A stretch of 64,000 bases of DNA, taken from Tropicimonas sp. IMCC6043 (GTDB lineage: Bacteria > Pseudomonadota > Alphaproteobacteria > Rhodobacterales > Rhodobacteraceae). The stretch lies in assembly GCF_004146235.1 (NCBI RefSeq), contig NZ_SELO01000007.1:1-64000 (forward strand), read 5' to 3'. The notes beneath the pieces are model-generated. The model was not told the DNA's origin, searched no databases, and saw nothing but the letters and a program-made list of their open reading frames with translations. Within the stretch, counting starts at the first letter, position 1. Each line of letters starts with the position of its first letter. Below are positions 1 to 8,775 of the stretch, piece by piece. The position numbers and the translations under genes were made by a program.

Positions 1-109
1 GTCCCGCGACCCTGCACCCGATGGGTGAGCCATCCAACACCACCTTCACGCCGCCCAACTCTCTGAAGAATAACAGAAATGCGGCCATCAGCGCAGCAAA
101 ATCGTCGGA
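1..109. other. Non-sirtuin sequence abutting a truncated cobB; possible end of an inserted element
   Basis: This edge stretch lies immediately beyond the premature stop of the sirtuin gene and does not continue the sirtuin reading frame. It looks more AT-rich than its surroundings, for example the run around positions 65-80. One plus-strand frame is open from the window edge to a stop near position 131, and a minus-strand frame is open across roughly 1-60, but I recognise neither. The simplest reading is that an insertion sequence or other rearrangement begins here and continues outside the window. I cannot name a family or find its terminal repeat. Confidence 0.35.
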
Positions 110-589
110 TCACTTGGGAAATTGGGGGTCATAGGGCATCTCGCCGAACCAGACGACGTCGGGGCGCGTCTTTGGCTCGCCGCATTCGGGACAGGGATCG
201 GCCGCGCGCATCTCGCGCGGGGCCTCCCAATGCGCGCCGCAGGCCGCGCAGGTCGCCCCCATCAGCTCGCCATGCATGTGGATCACCCGGGCGTGGCCGG
301 CGCGCTCGTGCAGGTCGTCGATATTCTGCGTTACGAGAATCACCTCGCCCGGCCAGTCGCGTTCGAGCCGGGCGAGTGCCCTGTGGGCGGCGTTGGGGCG
401 CGCGGCCAGCGCATTCGCCCGACGGGCGTTGTAAAACCCGTGCACAAGCGATGGGTTGCGCGCGAAACCCGCGGGGGTGGCGACATTCTCGAGATCGTAT
501 TGCGACCAGATCCCGCCCGCGTCCCGGAAGGTTCCTAGCCCGCTCTCGGCAGAGATGCCCGCGCCGGTGAGAATGACGATCTTCTTCAT
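110..589 (-). pseudogene. cobB: NAD-dependent protein deacylase (sirtuin), C-terminally truncated
   Basis: Sir2-family enzymes remove acyl groups from lysine using NAD+. The 159 residues seen carry the Rossmann motif GAGISAESG (residues 9-17), the NAD-binding TQNIDD (87-92), the catalytic His of HMHGE (H106) and four zinc cysteines (C114, C117, C133, C136). The start was chosen at MKKIVILTG, the usual sirtuin N-terminus. Bacterial CobB proteins are normally about 230 residues. Here the protein stops right after FGEMPY with a short unrelated tail (DPQFPK), so the closing strands of the Rossmann fold are missing. The break coincides with a change in sequence character at the left edge. It is probably non-functional, most likely cut by an insertion or rearrangement. 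A recent junction or an assembly break are alternatives. Confidence 0.75.
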
Positions 590-660
590 GCCGGTTCCTC
601 TTCGCGCCTCGTTCCGTCCCGGGCGGCGCGCGCCCGTCCCGCTGAACCACCAAAACGGCT

Positions 661-719
661 CCGGCGGTGAGGTCAAGCCTTGGATGTGTCGCGCCGCGCA
701 GGCTTGACCTCACCGCCGG
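661..719. repeat. Perfect 20-bp inverted repeat between divergent cobB and phosphatase genes
   Basis: Positions 661-680 and 700-719 are exact reverse complements, separated by 19 bases. The element sits between two divergently transcribed genes, so it cannot be an ordinary 3' terminator for either. Each arm contains TTGACC pointing outward (704-709 on the plus strand and the mirror at 671-676), which could serve as two symmetric -35 boxes, though I see no convincing -10 boxes. No T-run follows. It could be a divergent operator, a mobile palindrome (REP/MITE-like) or a cruciform. Confidence 0.8.
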
Positions 720-738
720 CGGCGGGCAGTCAGGCGGC

Positions 739-1221
739 ATGACCGGATCCGACGCGCCCCGCATTCTCTTCGTCTGCCTCGGCAATATCTGCCGGTCTCC
801 CACGGCGGAGGGAGTGGCGCGGGCGCTCGCGGCGCGCGCCGGAATCGCGGCGGAATTCGACGGCGCGGGTACCGGTGCCTGGCATATCGGCGAGCCGCCA
901 GATCGGCGGATGCAGGCGGAGGCGCGTGCGGCGGGCTACGACATCTCGGGGCTGCGGGCACGCCGTGCGGAGCCGCGGGATTTCACGGAGTTCGACCTGA
1001 TCCTGGCAATGGACGAGGACAATCTGCGCGCGATGGAGCGGATGCGGCCGCGCGGCAATACCACGCCGGTCGAGATGTTCCTCTCCTACGGAAGCAGCGG
1101 GCGGCGGTCTGTGCCCGATCCTTATTACGAGGGCGGGTTCGAGGCAGTGCTCGCGATGATCGAGGACGCAGCCGAAGGCTTGCTCGAGAAGATCGCGTCG
1201 GGAGAGATCGGCGCGCGGTGA
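739..1221 (+). CDS. Low-molecular-weight protein-tyrosine-phosphatase
   Basis: The protein has 160 residues, the usual size for the LMW-PTP family, which dephosphorylates phosphotyrosine through a cysteinyl-phosphate intermediate. The P-loop CLGNICRS spans residues 13-20 (nucleophile C13, R19), and the general-acid loop DPYY is at 127-130 with D127. The start at 739 places the P-loop about 12 residues in, as is typical; an upstream in-frame ATG at 667 lies inside the inverted repeat and is unlikely. In many bacteria such phosphatases oppose BY-kinases in exopolysaccharide control. A BY-kinase is present in this window, but 59 kb away, so no partnership can be claimed. The gene diverges from the truncated sirtuin. 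Confidence 0.93.
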   Translation: MTGSDAPRILFVCLGNICRSPTAEGVARALAARAGIAAEFDGAGTGAWHIGEPPDRRMQAEARAAGYDISGLRARRAEPRDFTEFDLILAMDEDNLRAMERMRPRGNTTPVEMFLSYGSSGRRSVPDPYYEGGFEAVLAMIEDAAEGLLEKIASGEIGAR

Positions 1222-1326
1222 CGCGCGGCCAACTTGTTTCAGAAAGAGCGAGCGGAAACGCCGATCGCGGCACGCAGGACAGCGGTGCCGTTAGTCATGG
1301 ATATGTAGCCCCGCCCAGAGGTAGAC

Positions 1327-1352
1327 AGGGCCCGCCGTTGCCGCCCTTTTTT
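1327..1352 (+). terminator. Weak hairpin plus T-run after the phosphatase gene
   Basis: A 5-bp stem (AGGGC at 1327-1331 with GCCCT at 1343-1347) is followed by a run of six T residues (1347-1352). It lies 106 bases after the phosphatase stop and touches the 3' end of the oppositely oriented small gene. The stem is short, so this is a tentative terminator for the plus strand. Confidence 0.4.
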
Positions 1353-1675
1353 CAGCCGCAGATCTTGCCGGCGCTCTGGCCGAAGGCCTTGTAGCGCTTC
1401 CAGAATTCCTCATGGGATGCGCGGTCGGATTGGCGGACCTCCTGCGCGCGATGCGGATCCTTGAAGAACTTCGCCGCCATTTTCTGGTCGCGCCGCGTCA
1501 GCATCTGATCGGCGACACGCTGGATGCAGCCGCAAAGCGACGGTGCAGCGGTCCGACGGTTGGATTTCATGCAGGCCCGCTCGATGGTCGAGCCGGCTTC
1601 AGCGGCGGGGGCGGTGGCGATGCCCATCGGCGCAGCCAGGGCAAACACCAGGACGGTGGTTGTCAGGATCTTCAT
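1352..1675 (-). CDS. Small secreted cysteine-containing protein, Rhodobacterales-type
   Basis: The 107-residue protein begins with a clear Sec signal peptide (hydrophobic residues about 3-20, AEA-like cleavage near 26). The mature part has four cysteines (ACM, CGC and the C-terminal KICG), which suggests disulfides in the periplasm. Proteins of this layout are widespread in Rhodobacterales and are sometimes labelled 'arginine transporter' in databases, a label I see no basis for. The start was chosen at MKILTTTV because the much longer upstream open frame lacks coding character. Function unknown. It converges on the phosphatase gene. Confidence 0.75.
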   Translation of the reverse strand: MKILTTTVLVFALAAPMGIATAPAAEAGSTIERACMKSNRRTAAPSLCGCIQRVADQMLTRRDQKMAAKFFKDPHRAQEVRQSDRASHEEFWKRYKAFGQSAGKICG

Positions 1676-2313
1676 CTTCACTGCCTCGTTTCTGTGCGTC
1701 TCGCCATCTTTCTGCGGTTCGGACGCTGACCTGCCTCTTGTGCCAGAATCGCGGTGGTTTTTCAACAATCCGCCGCAGAGTGCGTGGCGTCGCGTCGATG
1801 CAAGTTGCGAGAGCCGCCGGGCGGGGGCGTGGCAGATTGCCGCCAGTGATACCGCTACCGCAGGCGGTTTTCGCCCGTGCGGCCACGATTCCGGGCTCGA
1901 TTTGGATTCCGACGACACCATACAGGCGTCTCGCCACGTCTTTCTGCGGCGCAGCGTGGGGCGGTGGTCAGCAAAGGGTAGAGGAGAAATCCGCCAAGAA
2001 AAACAACGTGCGATCTTTCTGCATGTGCAAATTGCTGGGCGTGGCGGGTAGCGTCCGGACCGCCTTGCGGCCGGTCCTCCGCGGCGCCCCGGCCGGCCGT
2101 CGTCGCCCCCCGTCCAAGCAGGCATCGCCGGGCCGCCATGCGTTCCGCGTGCACCGGCTTCCGGGATTTGAATGGTGACATGACCGGTGATCCGAGTATG
2201 AAAACGGCCAAGGGCCGCGCTCCGGCGCGACGCTCTGGTAGTTCCATTCCGGCGCCGCGGGACGGCCCCGCGATTCAGCCGAGATGATCCCGCTCAGACA
2301 TGAGGAAATGACC
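1676..2313. other. 638-bp region without a recognisable gene; upstream of gap
   Basis: This is the longest non-coding stretch of the window. The open frames in it (for example minus-strand 1855-2247) are arginine-rich and show no domain or signal. It contains an imperfect direct repeat at 1696-1717 and 1926-1949, and presumably the promoters of the divergent small secreted protein and of gap. I could not find a confident -35/-10 pair. A ribosome-binding GAGGA at 2302-2306 belongs to gap. Confidence 0.6.
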
Positions 2314-3315
2314 ATGACAGTGAAAGTTGCCATTAACGGTTTCGGCCGCATCGGACGGAACGTGCTCCGCGCCATCGTGGAGAATGGCCGTGACGATATC
2401 GAAGTCGTTGCGATCAACGATCTGGGTCCGGTCGAGACCAATGCCCATCTCATCCGCTTCGATTCCGTGCATGGCCGTTTTCCGGGCGAAGTGATTACCA
2501 CCGAGGACACGATCGACATCGGCCGCGGCCCGATCAAGGTGACCGCGATCCGCGATCCCAAGGAACTGCCCTGGGGCGATGTCGACATCGCGATGGAATG
2601 CACCGGCATCTTCACCGCGCGCGAGAAAGCGGCGATGCACCTGGAGAACGGCTCCAAGCGCGTGCTGATCTCCGCCCCCGGCGCAGGCGCCGACAAGACC
2701 ATCGTGTTCGGCGTCAACGATGACGTGCTGACCAAGGACGATCTCGTCGTCTCCAACGCCTCCTGCACAACCAACTGCCTCTCCCCGTTTGCCAAGGCGA
2801 TCAACGACGCCATCGGCATCGAGAAGGGCATGATGACGACGATCCACTCCTACACGGGCGACCAGCCGACGCTGGACACGCTGCACAAGGACCTCTACCG
2901 CGGCCGCGCCGCGGCGATGTCGATGATCCCGACCTCGACCGGTGCCGCCAAGGCCGTCGGCCTCGTGCTGCCGGATCTCGCCGGCAAGCTCGACGGGTTC
3001 GCAATCCGAGTGCCGACCCCGAACGTCTCGGTCGTCGACCTGAAGTTCATCGCCAAGCGCGAGACCTCGGTCGAAGAGATCAACGAAGCGGTCAAGGCGG
3101 CGGCTGACGGTCCGATGAAGGGCGTTCTCGGCTACACCGCGTTCAAGAACGTCTCCATCGACTTCAACCACGACCCGCATTCGTCGATCTTCCATCTCGA
3201 CCAGACCAAGGTCATGGACGGCACGCTTTGCTCGGTGCTGTCCTGGTATGACAACGAGTGGGGCTTCTCGAACCGCATGGCCGACACGGCCGTGAAGATG
3301 GGCTCGCTGATCTGA
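2314..3315 (+). CDS. gap: Type I glyceraldehyde-3-phosphate dehydrogenase
   Basis: This 333-residue glycolytic/gluconeogenic enzyme oxidises glyceraldehyde-3-phosphate with NAD(P)+. The N-terminal dinucleotide fold [10 protein letters not shown] (residues 7-16), the catalytic cysteine in SNASCTTNC (C151) and the His of [10 protein letters not shown] are all present. The Asn-Asp pair after the second strand (AIND) suggests NAD preference. Three in-frame ATGs occur (2284, 2308, 2314). The last is chosen because the Shine-Dalgarno GAGGA at 2302-2306 is then 7 bases away and the N-terminus matches the family. A strong terminator follows at 3361, so the gene is probably monocistronic. Confidence 0.97.
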   Translation: MTVKVAINGFGRIGRNVLRAIVENGRDDIEVVAINDLGPVETNAHLIRFDSVHGRFPGEVITTEDTIDIGRGPIKVTAIRDPKELPWGDVDIAMECTGIFTAREKAAMHLENGSKRVLISAPGAGADKTIVFGVNDDVLTKDDLVVSNASCTTNCLSPFAKAINDAIGIEKGMMTTIHSYTGDQPTLDTLHKDLYRGRAAAMSMIPTSTGAAKAVGLVLPDLAGKLDGFAIRVPTPNVSVVDLKFIAKRETSVEEINEAVKAAADGPMKGVLGYTAFKNVSIDFNHDPHSSIFHLDQTKVMDGTLCSVLSWYDNEWGFSNRMADTAVKMGSLI

Positions 3316-3360
3316 TAATTGCGCGGCCGGGCAGGGCGCCCGGAGCGAGAATAACCGCAA

Positions 3361-3387
3361 GCCCCGGCGTTTCGCGCCGGGGCTTTT
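3361..3387 (+). terminator. Intrinsic terminator after gap
   Basis: A perfect 9-bp stem GCCCCGGCG / CGCCGGGGC (3361-3369 and 3375-3383) with a 5-base loop is followed by TTTT. It lies 45 bases after the gap stop codon. Confidence 0.9.
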
Positions 3388-3465
3388 CATTCCGGGTCGA
3401 ACTTGTGGCGGCGGGCACGCGCCGGCATGCTACTGGCTTTCAGGAGCTTGACGCGGGAACTGCGA

Positions 3466-4356
3466 TCAGGTCTCCGCGCTGCCGTCTCCCTGCGCCGGAT
3501 CGAGTCGCACCGCGGCGCGGTAGAGATACCAGGTCGAGTGGCCAAGAATTGGCATGACGAAGATCAGCCCGAGCAGGAGCGGCAATGCACCGACCAGCAG
3601 GGCAATCGCGACGATGAATCCCCAGACCAGTATCGTATGCGGGTTCCGGCGGGTGACCTGAACGGAGATCGTCACGGCGCGGACCAAGCCGACATTCCGC
3701 TCCAGCAGTAGTGGAAAGGAAACAACGCTGGTCGCCAGTACCACGCAGGCGAAGACGAAGCCGATGCCGCAGCCCAGCAGCAGCATCGCCCAGCCCGCAG
3801 CGGTTCCGAACACGTCCGTCGCAAATGTGCCCAGGCTTGCCGGCGGCTCCGGCCCGAGCGTTACGTCATAGAGGATCGCCGCCGCGCCGACCCAAAAGAA
3901 GAAGAGAACCAAAAGCGCGACGCCCAGCAGCGCCAGCGGCACAAGTGACGGCGAGCGCAGCACTCCGAACGCGTCGCCCCAGTTCACCGGCTCCCCGCTC
4001 TCCCGGCGGCGACTCATTTCGTAGAGACCGACGGCCGTCAGTGGCCCGAGCAGGACGCAGCCAGCGAGCAGCGGGAAGAGCAACGGTAAGAGGGTCATGT
4101 CGGTCTCGATACTCACAAGCAGGATCGCAACCAGAGGGTAGAACACGATGGCGAAAAAGACGTCGCTGCGGAACGCCACCATGTCGGAGCGGCCCTTGCG
4201 AAGTGCGGCGCGGATATCGGCGAGGCCGATATCGCGGATCTCCGGCGTCGCGTCTTCGGTGCCGCTGATCTGGGACACGCCGTCGACGACGGCCGACCCG
4301 GCGACGCCGATCCCGTGCGCGGACCAGGAAAGAGGATTTCCGATTGTCTTGGTCAT
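3466..4356 (-). CDS. DUF2189 family multi-pass membrane protein
   Basis: The 296-residue protein has a soluble N-terminal segment (about 65 residues) containing IRDIGLADIRAALRKG, typical of DUF2189, followed by roughly six hydrophobic membrane segments (FFAIVFYPLVAILLV; LLPLLFPLLAGCVLLGP; LVPLALLGVALLVLFFF; two long central segments; a final ILVWGFIVAIALLVG). The family is common in alphaproteobacteria and has no assigned function; it is predicted to sit in the inner membrane. The start at MTKTIGNPL has GGAGG upstream on its strand, while the longer upstream frame lacks coding character. It lies 261 bp downstream of priA on the same strand. Confidence 0.85.
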   Translation of the reverse strand: MTKTIGNPLSWSAHGIGVAGSAVVDGVSQISGTEDATPEIRDIGLADIRAALRKGRSDMVAFRSDVFFAIVFYPLVAILLVSIETDMTLLPLLFPLLAGCVLLGPLTAVGLYEMSRRRESGEPVNWGDAFGVLRSPSLVPLALLGVALLVLFFFWVGAAAILYDVTLGPEPPASLGTFATDVFGTAAGWAMLLLGCGIGFVFACVVLATSVVSFPLLLERNVGLVRAVTISVQVTRRNPHTILVWGFIVAIALLVGALPLLLGLIFVMPILGHSTWYLYRAAVRLDPAQGDGSAET

Positions 4357-4617
4357 CTGTTCGGTGCCTCCGACACATGCGCCCGCAGAGCATTGGTCGA
4401 CCGCCCAAGCGGGCGCCGATGAGTGGCGGCCTTCGATGCAACCATAGCACGAAGCGTAGCACGCCCGGCGTCCGGAAGGATCAAAAGCGCACACGAAGTC
4501 GTTAGCGCGACCGCCTTCAGCCGGTGACGAATAGGGTCCCTGGAGCCGGCTGCGCAGTCCGCTTGGCGGGCATTCCCGTGGCGCGGCATCGTCGTCGCGC
4601 CGCCTTTCGTCCGGTGC

Positions 4618-6816
4618 TCACCAGAAGCTCTGCGGGTCGATGTCGACGCTGAGCCGCAGGTTCGCCGGCTGCCGGTGCGGTTCGAGCCAGCGTGCGATCG
4701 CGCCCTGCAGCGGCACGCCCTTGGCCGCCTTGACCAGCAGGCGCACCCGGTGCCGTCCGCGCACCCGCGCGATCGGCGCCGGCGCCGGCCCGAAGACCTC
4801 TGCACCCACCGCACGGAGCGGCGCGTCGGCCCGCGCCAGCGCGGCGGCGAAGTCGAACACTTCCGCGACATCGGGTGAAGAGAGGATGATACCCGCCAGC
4901 CGTCCGTAGGGCGGCATGCCCGCCGCCTGCCGCTCGGCGGCCTCGGCGGCCCAGAACCCGTCCTCGTCGCCGGAGAGGATCGCCCGGATCACCGGGTGCT
5001 CCGGCTGGTGGGTTTGAAGCATCGCCACGCCCTGCCGTTCGGCTGTCCGCCCGGCCCGGCCGGCGACCTGGCGGACAAGCTGGAAGGTCCGCTCGGCCGC
5101 GCGCAGGTCCGTTCCCTGTAGCCCCAGATCGGCGTCGATGACGCCGACGAGCGTCAGCAGCGGGAAGTTGTGACCCTTGGCGACGAGTTGCGTGCCGATG
5201 ATGATATCCGACCCACCGGCGGCGATTTCGGCGATCTTGGCCTTCAGCGCCCGCGCCGAGCCGAAGAGGTCCGATGAGAGAACCGCTACGCGTGCGTCCG
5301 GAAAGAGCCCGACGACCTCCTCGGCCAGCCGCTCCACGCCGGGCCCAACCGGCGCAAGCCGCCCCTCGACGCCACAACTCGGGCAGGCAACCGGCATCGG
5401 CTTTGTCTCGCCGCACTGGTGGCAAACCAGCCGCTTCTGGAACCGGTGTTCGACCATCCGCGCGTCGCAATGGTCGCAACCGATCTGGTGGCCGCAGGCC
5501 CGGCAGATCGTGACCGGCGCGTAGCCGCGGCGGTTGAGGAAGAGGAGCGCCTGCTCGCCCGCTTCGATCCGCGCGGCCACCGCGCGCTCGAGCGTGCCCG
5601 AGATCCAGCGTGTCGCCGGCAGCGCCTCGCTGCGCATGTCGATGGCTTCCATGGTCGGCATCTCCGCCGCCCCGAAGCGCGTGCCGAGCTGGAGGCGGGC
5701 GTATTTCCCCGCCTCCGCATTGGCCCAGCTTTCGAGCGACGGCGTCGCCGAAGCCAGCACCACCTGCGCGTCCGAGAGCGATGCGCGCAGCACGGCCATG
5801 TCGCGGGCGTTGTAGAAGACCATGTCCTCCTGCTTGTAGGAGCTGTCATGCTCCTCGTCGACGACGATGAGGCCGAGGTCGCGGAAGGGCAGGAAGAGCG
5901 CCGAGCGCGCGCCTACCACCAGCTCCGCGCCGCCCTCGGCCACCATTCTCCAGCAGCGCCGCCGCTCGGTCATGGTGACGCCCGAATGCCATTCCGCCGG
6001 ACGCGCGCCGAACCGTGCCTCGACGCGGGCGAGGAACTCGCCGGTCAGCGCAATCTCCGGCAGCAGCACCAGCGCCTGCCGCCCGGCCCGAAGGCACTCC
6101 GCCACCGCCTCGAGGTAAACCTCAGTCTTGCCGGATCCGGTCACGCCTTTCAGCAGCGTGGTGCCGTAGCGCCCGGCCTGCACGGCGTCTCTGAGCGCCG
6201 CCGCCGCCGCCGCCTGAGCCTCGCTCAGCGGCACCCCGGCCCGGGCTGTGTCGAGCTTCGGCCAGGGCAGGTCGCGCGGGCTCGCCTCCTCGAGCACCGC
6301 CCCCTGCGCCACCAGCCCCTTGACCACGCCGGTCGAAACCCCCGCTGTTCCGGCCAGCTCCGACAGGGTGAAGGCGAGCCCGCCATACTCCTCCAGAACC
6401 TCGAGAACACGCCGCCGCGCGTCGGTCATCCGCGCCGGATGCCTGGTGCCGCGCCGGTAGACCTGCCGCATCGAGAGCGGATTGGTCAGCCCCGGCACGC
6501 GGGTCGCCATGCGGAGCATCGCCTGCATCGGGGTGAGCGTGTAGTCGCTGCAACGGGCCAGGAATGCGCGCATCTCGTCCCGCATCGGCGGCACGTCGAG
6601 CACCTTGTTTACCGCGCGCAGCTTGGCGCGGTCGAACCCGCCCGCGCCCTTACCCCAGACAACACCCAGCACCAGCCGCGGCCCCAGCGGCACCTCGACG
6701 AAGGCGCCGCGCGCGCATCCGCCTTCGGGCGCGGCGTAGTCAAGGCAGCGGTCGAGCGGCTGCGTGGTCTGAACCGCAACCGTTTCGCCCTCCGCAAACC
6801 AATCCCTCTCCGTCAT
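4618..6816 (-). CDS. priA: Primosomal replication restart helicase PriA
   Basis: PriA reloads the replicative helicase at collapsed forks. The 732-residue protein has an N-terminal DNA-binding region, the Walker A motif GVTGSGKTEVY in its middle, the DEEH box, and the eight-cysteine zinc region (CRACGHQIGCDHC ... CHQCGE ... CPSCG) between the two helicase lobes. The start at MTERDWFAEG is preceded by GGGAGA on its strand. The open frame extends much further upstream to 7662, but that part runs antisense over the DUF484 gene and is not coding. It diverges from DUF484-xerC. Confidence 0.96.
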   Translation of the reverse strand: MTERDWFAEGETVAVQTTQPLDRCLDYAAPEGGCARGAFVEVPLGPRLVLGVVWGKGAGGFDRAKLRAVNKVLDVPPMRDEMRAFLARCSDYTLTPMQAMLRMATRVPGLTNPLSMRQVYRRGTRHPARMTDARRRVLEVLEEYGGLAFTLSELAGTAGVSTGVVKGLVAQGAVLEEASPRDLPWPKLDTARAGVPLSEAQAAAAAALRDAVQAGRYGTTLLKGVTGSGKTEVYLEAVAECLRAGRQALVLLPEIALTGEFLARVEARFGARPAEWHSGVTMTERRRCWRMVAEGGAELVVGARSALFLPFRDLGLIVVDEEHDSSYKQEDMVFYNARDMAVLRASLSDAQVVLASATPSLESWANAEAGKYARLQLGTRFGAAEMPTMEAIDMRSEALPATRWISGTLERAVAARIEAGEQALLFLNRRGYAPVTICRACGHQIGCDHCDARMVEHRFQKRLVCHQCGETKPMPVACPSCGVEGRLAPVGPGVERLAEEVVGLFPDARVAVLSSDLFGSARALKAKIAEIAAGGSDIIIGTQLVAKGHNFPLLTLVGVIDADLGLQGTDLRAAERTFQLVRQVAGRAGRTAERQGVAMLQTHQPEHPVIRAILSGDEDGFWAAEAAERQAAGMPPYGRLAGIILSSPDVAEVFDFAAALARADAPLRAVGAEVFGPAPAPIARVRGRHRVRLLVKAAKGVPLQGAIARWLEPHRQPANLRLSVDIDPQSFW

Positions 6817-7032
6817 GCCGTCTCCCGCAGCGCCCGACCGGCGCCTTGCGCCGGCGCTTCGGGGCCGGTTGCCTGTGGCCGCCGCGCCACCCGTGGCGAT
6901 CATTTCCTTCGCAAATCGCCGACGCCACGACAAGGGTCTGGACGGCCGAGCCGCGTCATGTGCAAAAACTTCTCGGGAAATTCTGCCTCCCGGTATACAC
7001 TTGCCGGGCGAAGTTGAAGTAACGGGACGAGC

Positions 7033-7746
7033 ATGAGCGATACGGCCGTGGACCTGGAAGAGCTGAGAGACAAGATCATCTCGCAACCCGACGTCATCCT
7101 CGACGACCGTGACATCATGCGGGCGCTGATCGCTGCGAACGAAAAATCGCTCGGCGGCAATATCATAGACCTGCGCGGCATCGCCATGGAGCGGCTGGAG
7201 AGCCGGCTCGACCGGCTCGAGGACACGCATCGCTCGGTGATCGCGGCGGCCTATGACAACCTCGCCGGCACCAACCAGATTCATCGCGCGGTGCTCGCGA
7301 TGCTCGATCCGACCGGATTCGAGACCTTCCTGCGGGGGCTCGGCGGTGAGGTCGCGGCGATTCTGAGGGTCGATTCCATCCGCCTCGTGCTGGAGAGTTC
7401 GGCCAATGCCGAGGGCGAGATTGCGGTGCGCCGGCTCGGCGACGTCTTGAGCGTCGTCCACCCGGGATTCATCGCCGATTACATCACCCAGGGTCGGGCG
7501 GGTGCACCGATTCGCGCCGTCACCCTGCGCCAGCTGCGTCCCGAGAGCGAGGCGCTCTATGGCGCGGATGCCGACTGGATCAATTCCGAGGCGCTCCTGA
7601 CGCTCGATTTCGGCCCCGGAACGCTGCCCGGCATGCTGGCGCTCGGCTCCGAGGACCCGCACCAGTTCCGTCCCAACCAGGCGACCGACCTGCTGGCCTT
7701 CTTCGGCGGCGTGTTCGAGCGCCAGATGCGCCGATGGCTGAGCTGA
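7033..7746 (+). CDS. DUF484 family protein
   Basis: The 237-residue GAF-like DUF484 protein is of unknown biochemical role and is recurrently encoded directly upstream of xerC in proteobacteria. The N-terminal helix LRDKIISQPDVILDDRDIMRAL and a coiled-coil segment (residues about 55-75, MERLESRLDRLEDTHR) precede the GAF-like part. It overlaps xerC by 13 bp, so the two are translationally coupled, consistent with a linked role in chromosome dimer resolution, although that link rests on conservation of order only. A GTATAC element around 6993-6998 may be part of the promoter. Confidence 0.9.
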   Translation: MSDTAVDLEELRDKIISQPDVILDDRDIMRALIAANEKSLGGNIIDLRGIAMERLESRLDRLEDTHRSVIAAAYDNLAGTNQIHRAVLAMLDPTGFETFLRGLGGEVAAILRVDSIRLVLESSANAEGEIAVRRLGDVLSVVHPGFIADYITQGRAGAPIRAVTLRQLRPESEALYGADADWINSEALLTLDFGPGTLPGMLALGSEDPHQFRPNQATDLLAFFGGVFERQMRRWLS

Positions 7747-8663
7747 CAGGCATCTCCGACGCGCTCACCGACGCGATGTCCCGCTGGCTCGACCACCTCC
7801 GCGCGGTCGACGGCGTGGCCGGCAACACGCTTGCCGCCTACCAACGCGACCTTGCAGGTTTCCTCGGCTTCCTGACCGGGCATTTCGGCGAGAGCCTCGG
7901 GCCGGCGCCGCTCTCCCGGCTGACGACATCCGACATGCGGGCCTGGATGGCAAATGAGCGTGCCCGCGGTCTGTCTGCCCGCTCGCTGGCGCGCGCCCTC
8001 TCGGCGGTGAAGAATTTCGCCGGCTGGATGGCCGAGCGCGAGGAGTTCGACGCCACCGCCATCCTCGCCGCCCGCGCCCCGAAATATCGCCGCAAGCTGC
8101 CGCGGCCGCTCGCCGAGGAGGCCGCGCGGGCTGTGATCGACACGATCGAACTGCAATCCGAGGAACCGTGGATCGCGGCACGCGACGTCGCGGTGGTGAC
8201 GCTTCTCTATGGGTGCGGCCTCAGGATTTCCGAGGCGCTCGGGCTCGCGGCGGATGTCCTGCCGATGGGCGAGGTGCTGCGGATTCGCGGCAAGGGCGGC
8301 AAGGAGCGGCTGGTCCCGGTGCTGCCGGCCGCGCGCGCCGCGGTCGCCGGATATGTTCGGCTCTGCCCCTTCGATCTCGCGCCGGGCAGCCCGCTTTTCC
8401 GCGGAAAGCGTGGCGGCCAGCTCAATCCGCGCCTCGTCGCACTGGCGATGGAGCGCACACGCCTGCAGCTTGGCTTGCCGGCGACCGCCACGCCGCACGC
8501 GTTGCGCCACAGCTTCGCCACCCACCTGCTTGCCGCCGGCGGCGACCTGCGGTCGATCCAGGAACTGCTGGGCCACGCCTCGCTCTCGACGACCCAGGCC
8601 TATACGGCGGTCGATGCCGCACGTCTGATGGAGGTCTACGACAAGGCGCACCCGCTGGCGTGA
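7734..8663 (+). CDS. xerC: Tyrosine recombinase XerC
   Basis: This 309-residue site-specific recombinase acts with XerD at dif to resolve chromosome dimers. The N-terminal SAM-like core-binding domain (residues about 13-105) is followed by the catalytic domain with all expected residues: R164 (CGLRISE), K190, H255 and R258 (HALRHSF), H281 (LLGHASLSTT) and the nucleophile Y290 (TQAYT). The ATG at 7734 overlaps the end of DUF484. XerD is very similar, and the assignment to XerC rests on the DUF484 partner. Confidence 0.92.
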   Translation: MAELTGISDALTDAMSRWLDHLRAVDGVAGNTLAAYQRDLAGFLGFLTGHFGESLGPAPLSRLTTSDMRAWMANERARGLSARSLARALSAVKNFAGWMAEREEFDATAILAARAPKYRRKLPRPLAEEAARAVIDTIELQSEEPWIAARDVAVVTLLYGCGLRISEALGLAADVLPMGEVLRIRGKGGKERLVPVLPAARAAVAGYVRLCPFDLAPGSPLFRGKRGGQLNPRLVALAMERTRLQLGLPATATPHALRHSFATHLLAAGGDLRSIQELLGHASLSTTQAYTAVDAARLMEVYDKAHPLA

Positions 8664-8775
8664 CGTGGTCCGATCTCTCCCGAGTGCCCGGGAACTGCCT
8701 GCCGGGCGGTTGCGGAGGGGGGGCTCCCCGCACTATGGTCCCCTCCTATCGCCTGAGGGAAGAATCCGCCCCCGC

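Noticed and set aside
6817..7662. Apparent 280-residue N-terminal extension of PriA
   Set aside because: It runs antisense through the DUF484 gene and the family N-terminus with a ribosome-binding site is at 6816.
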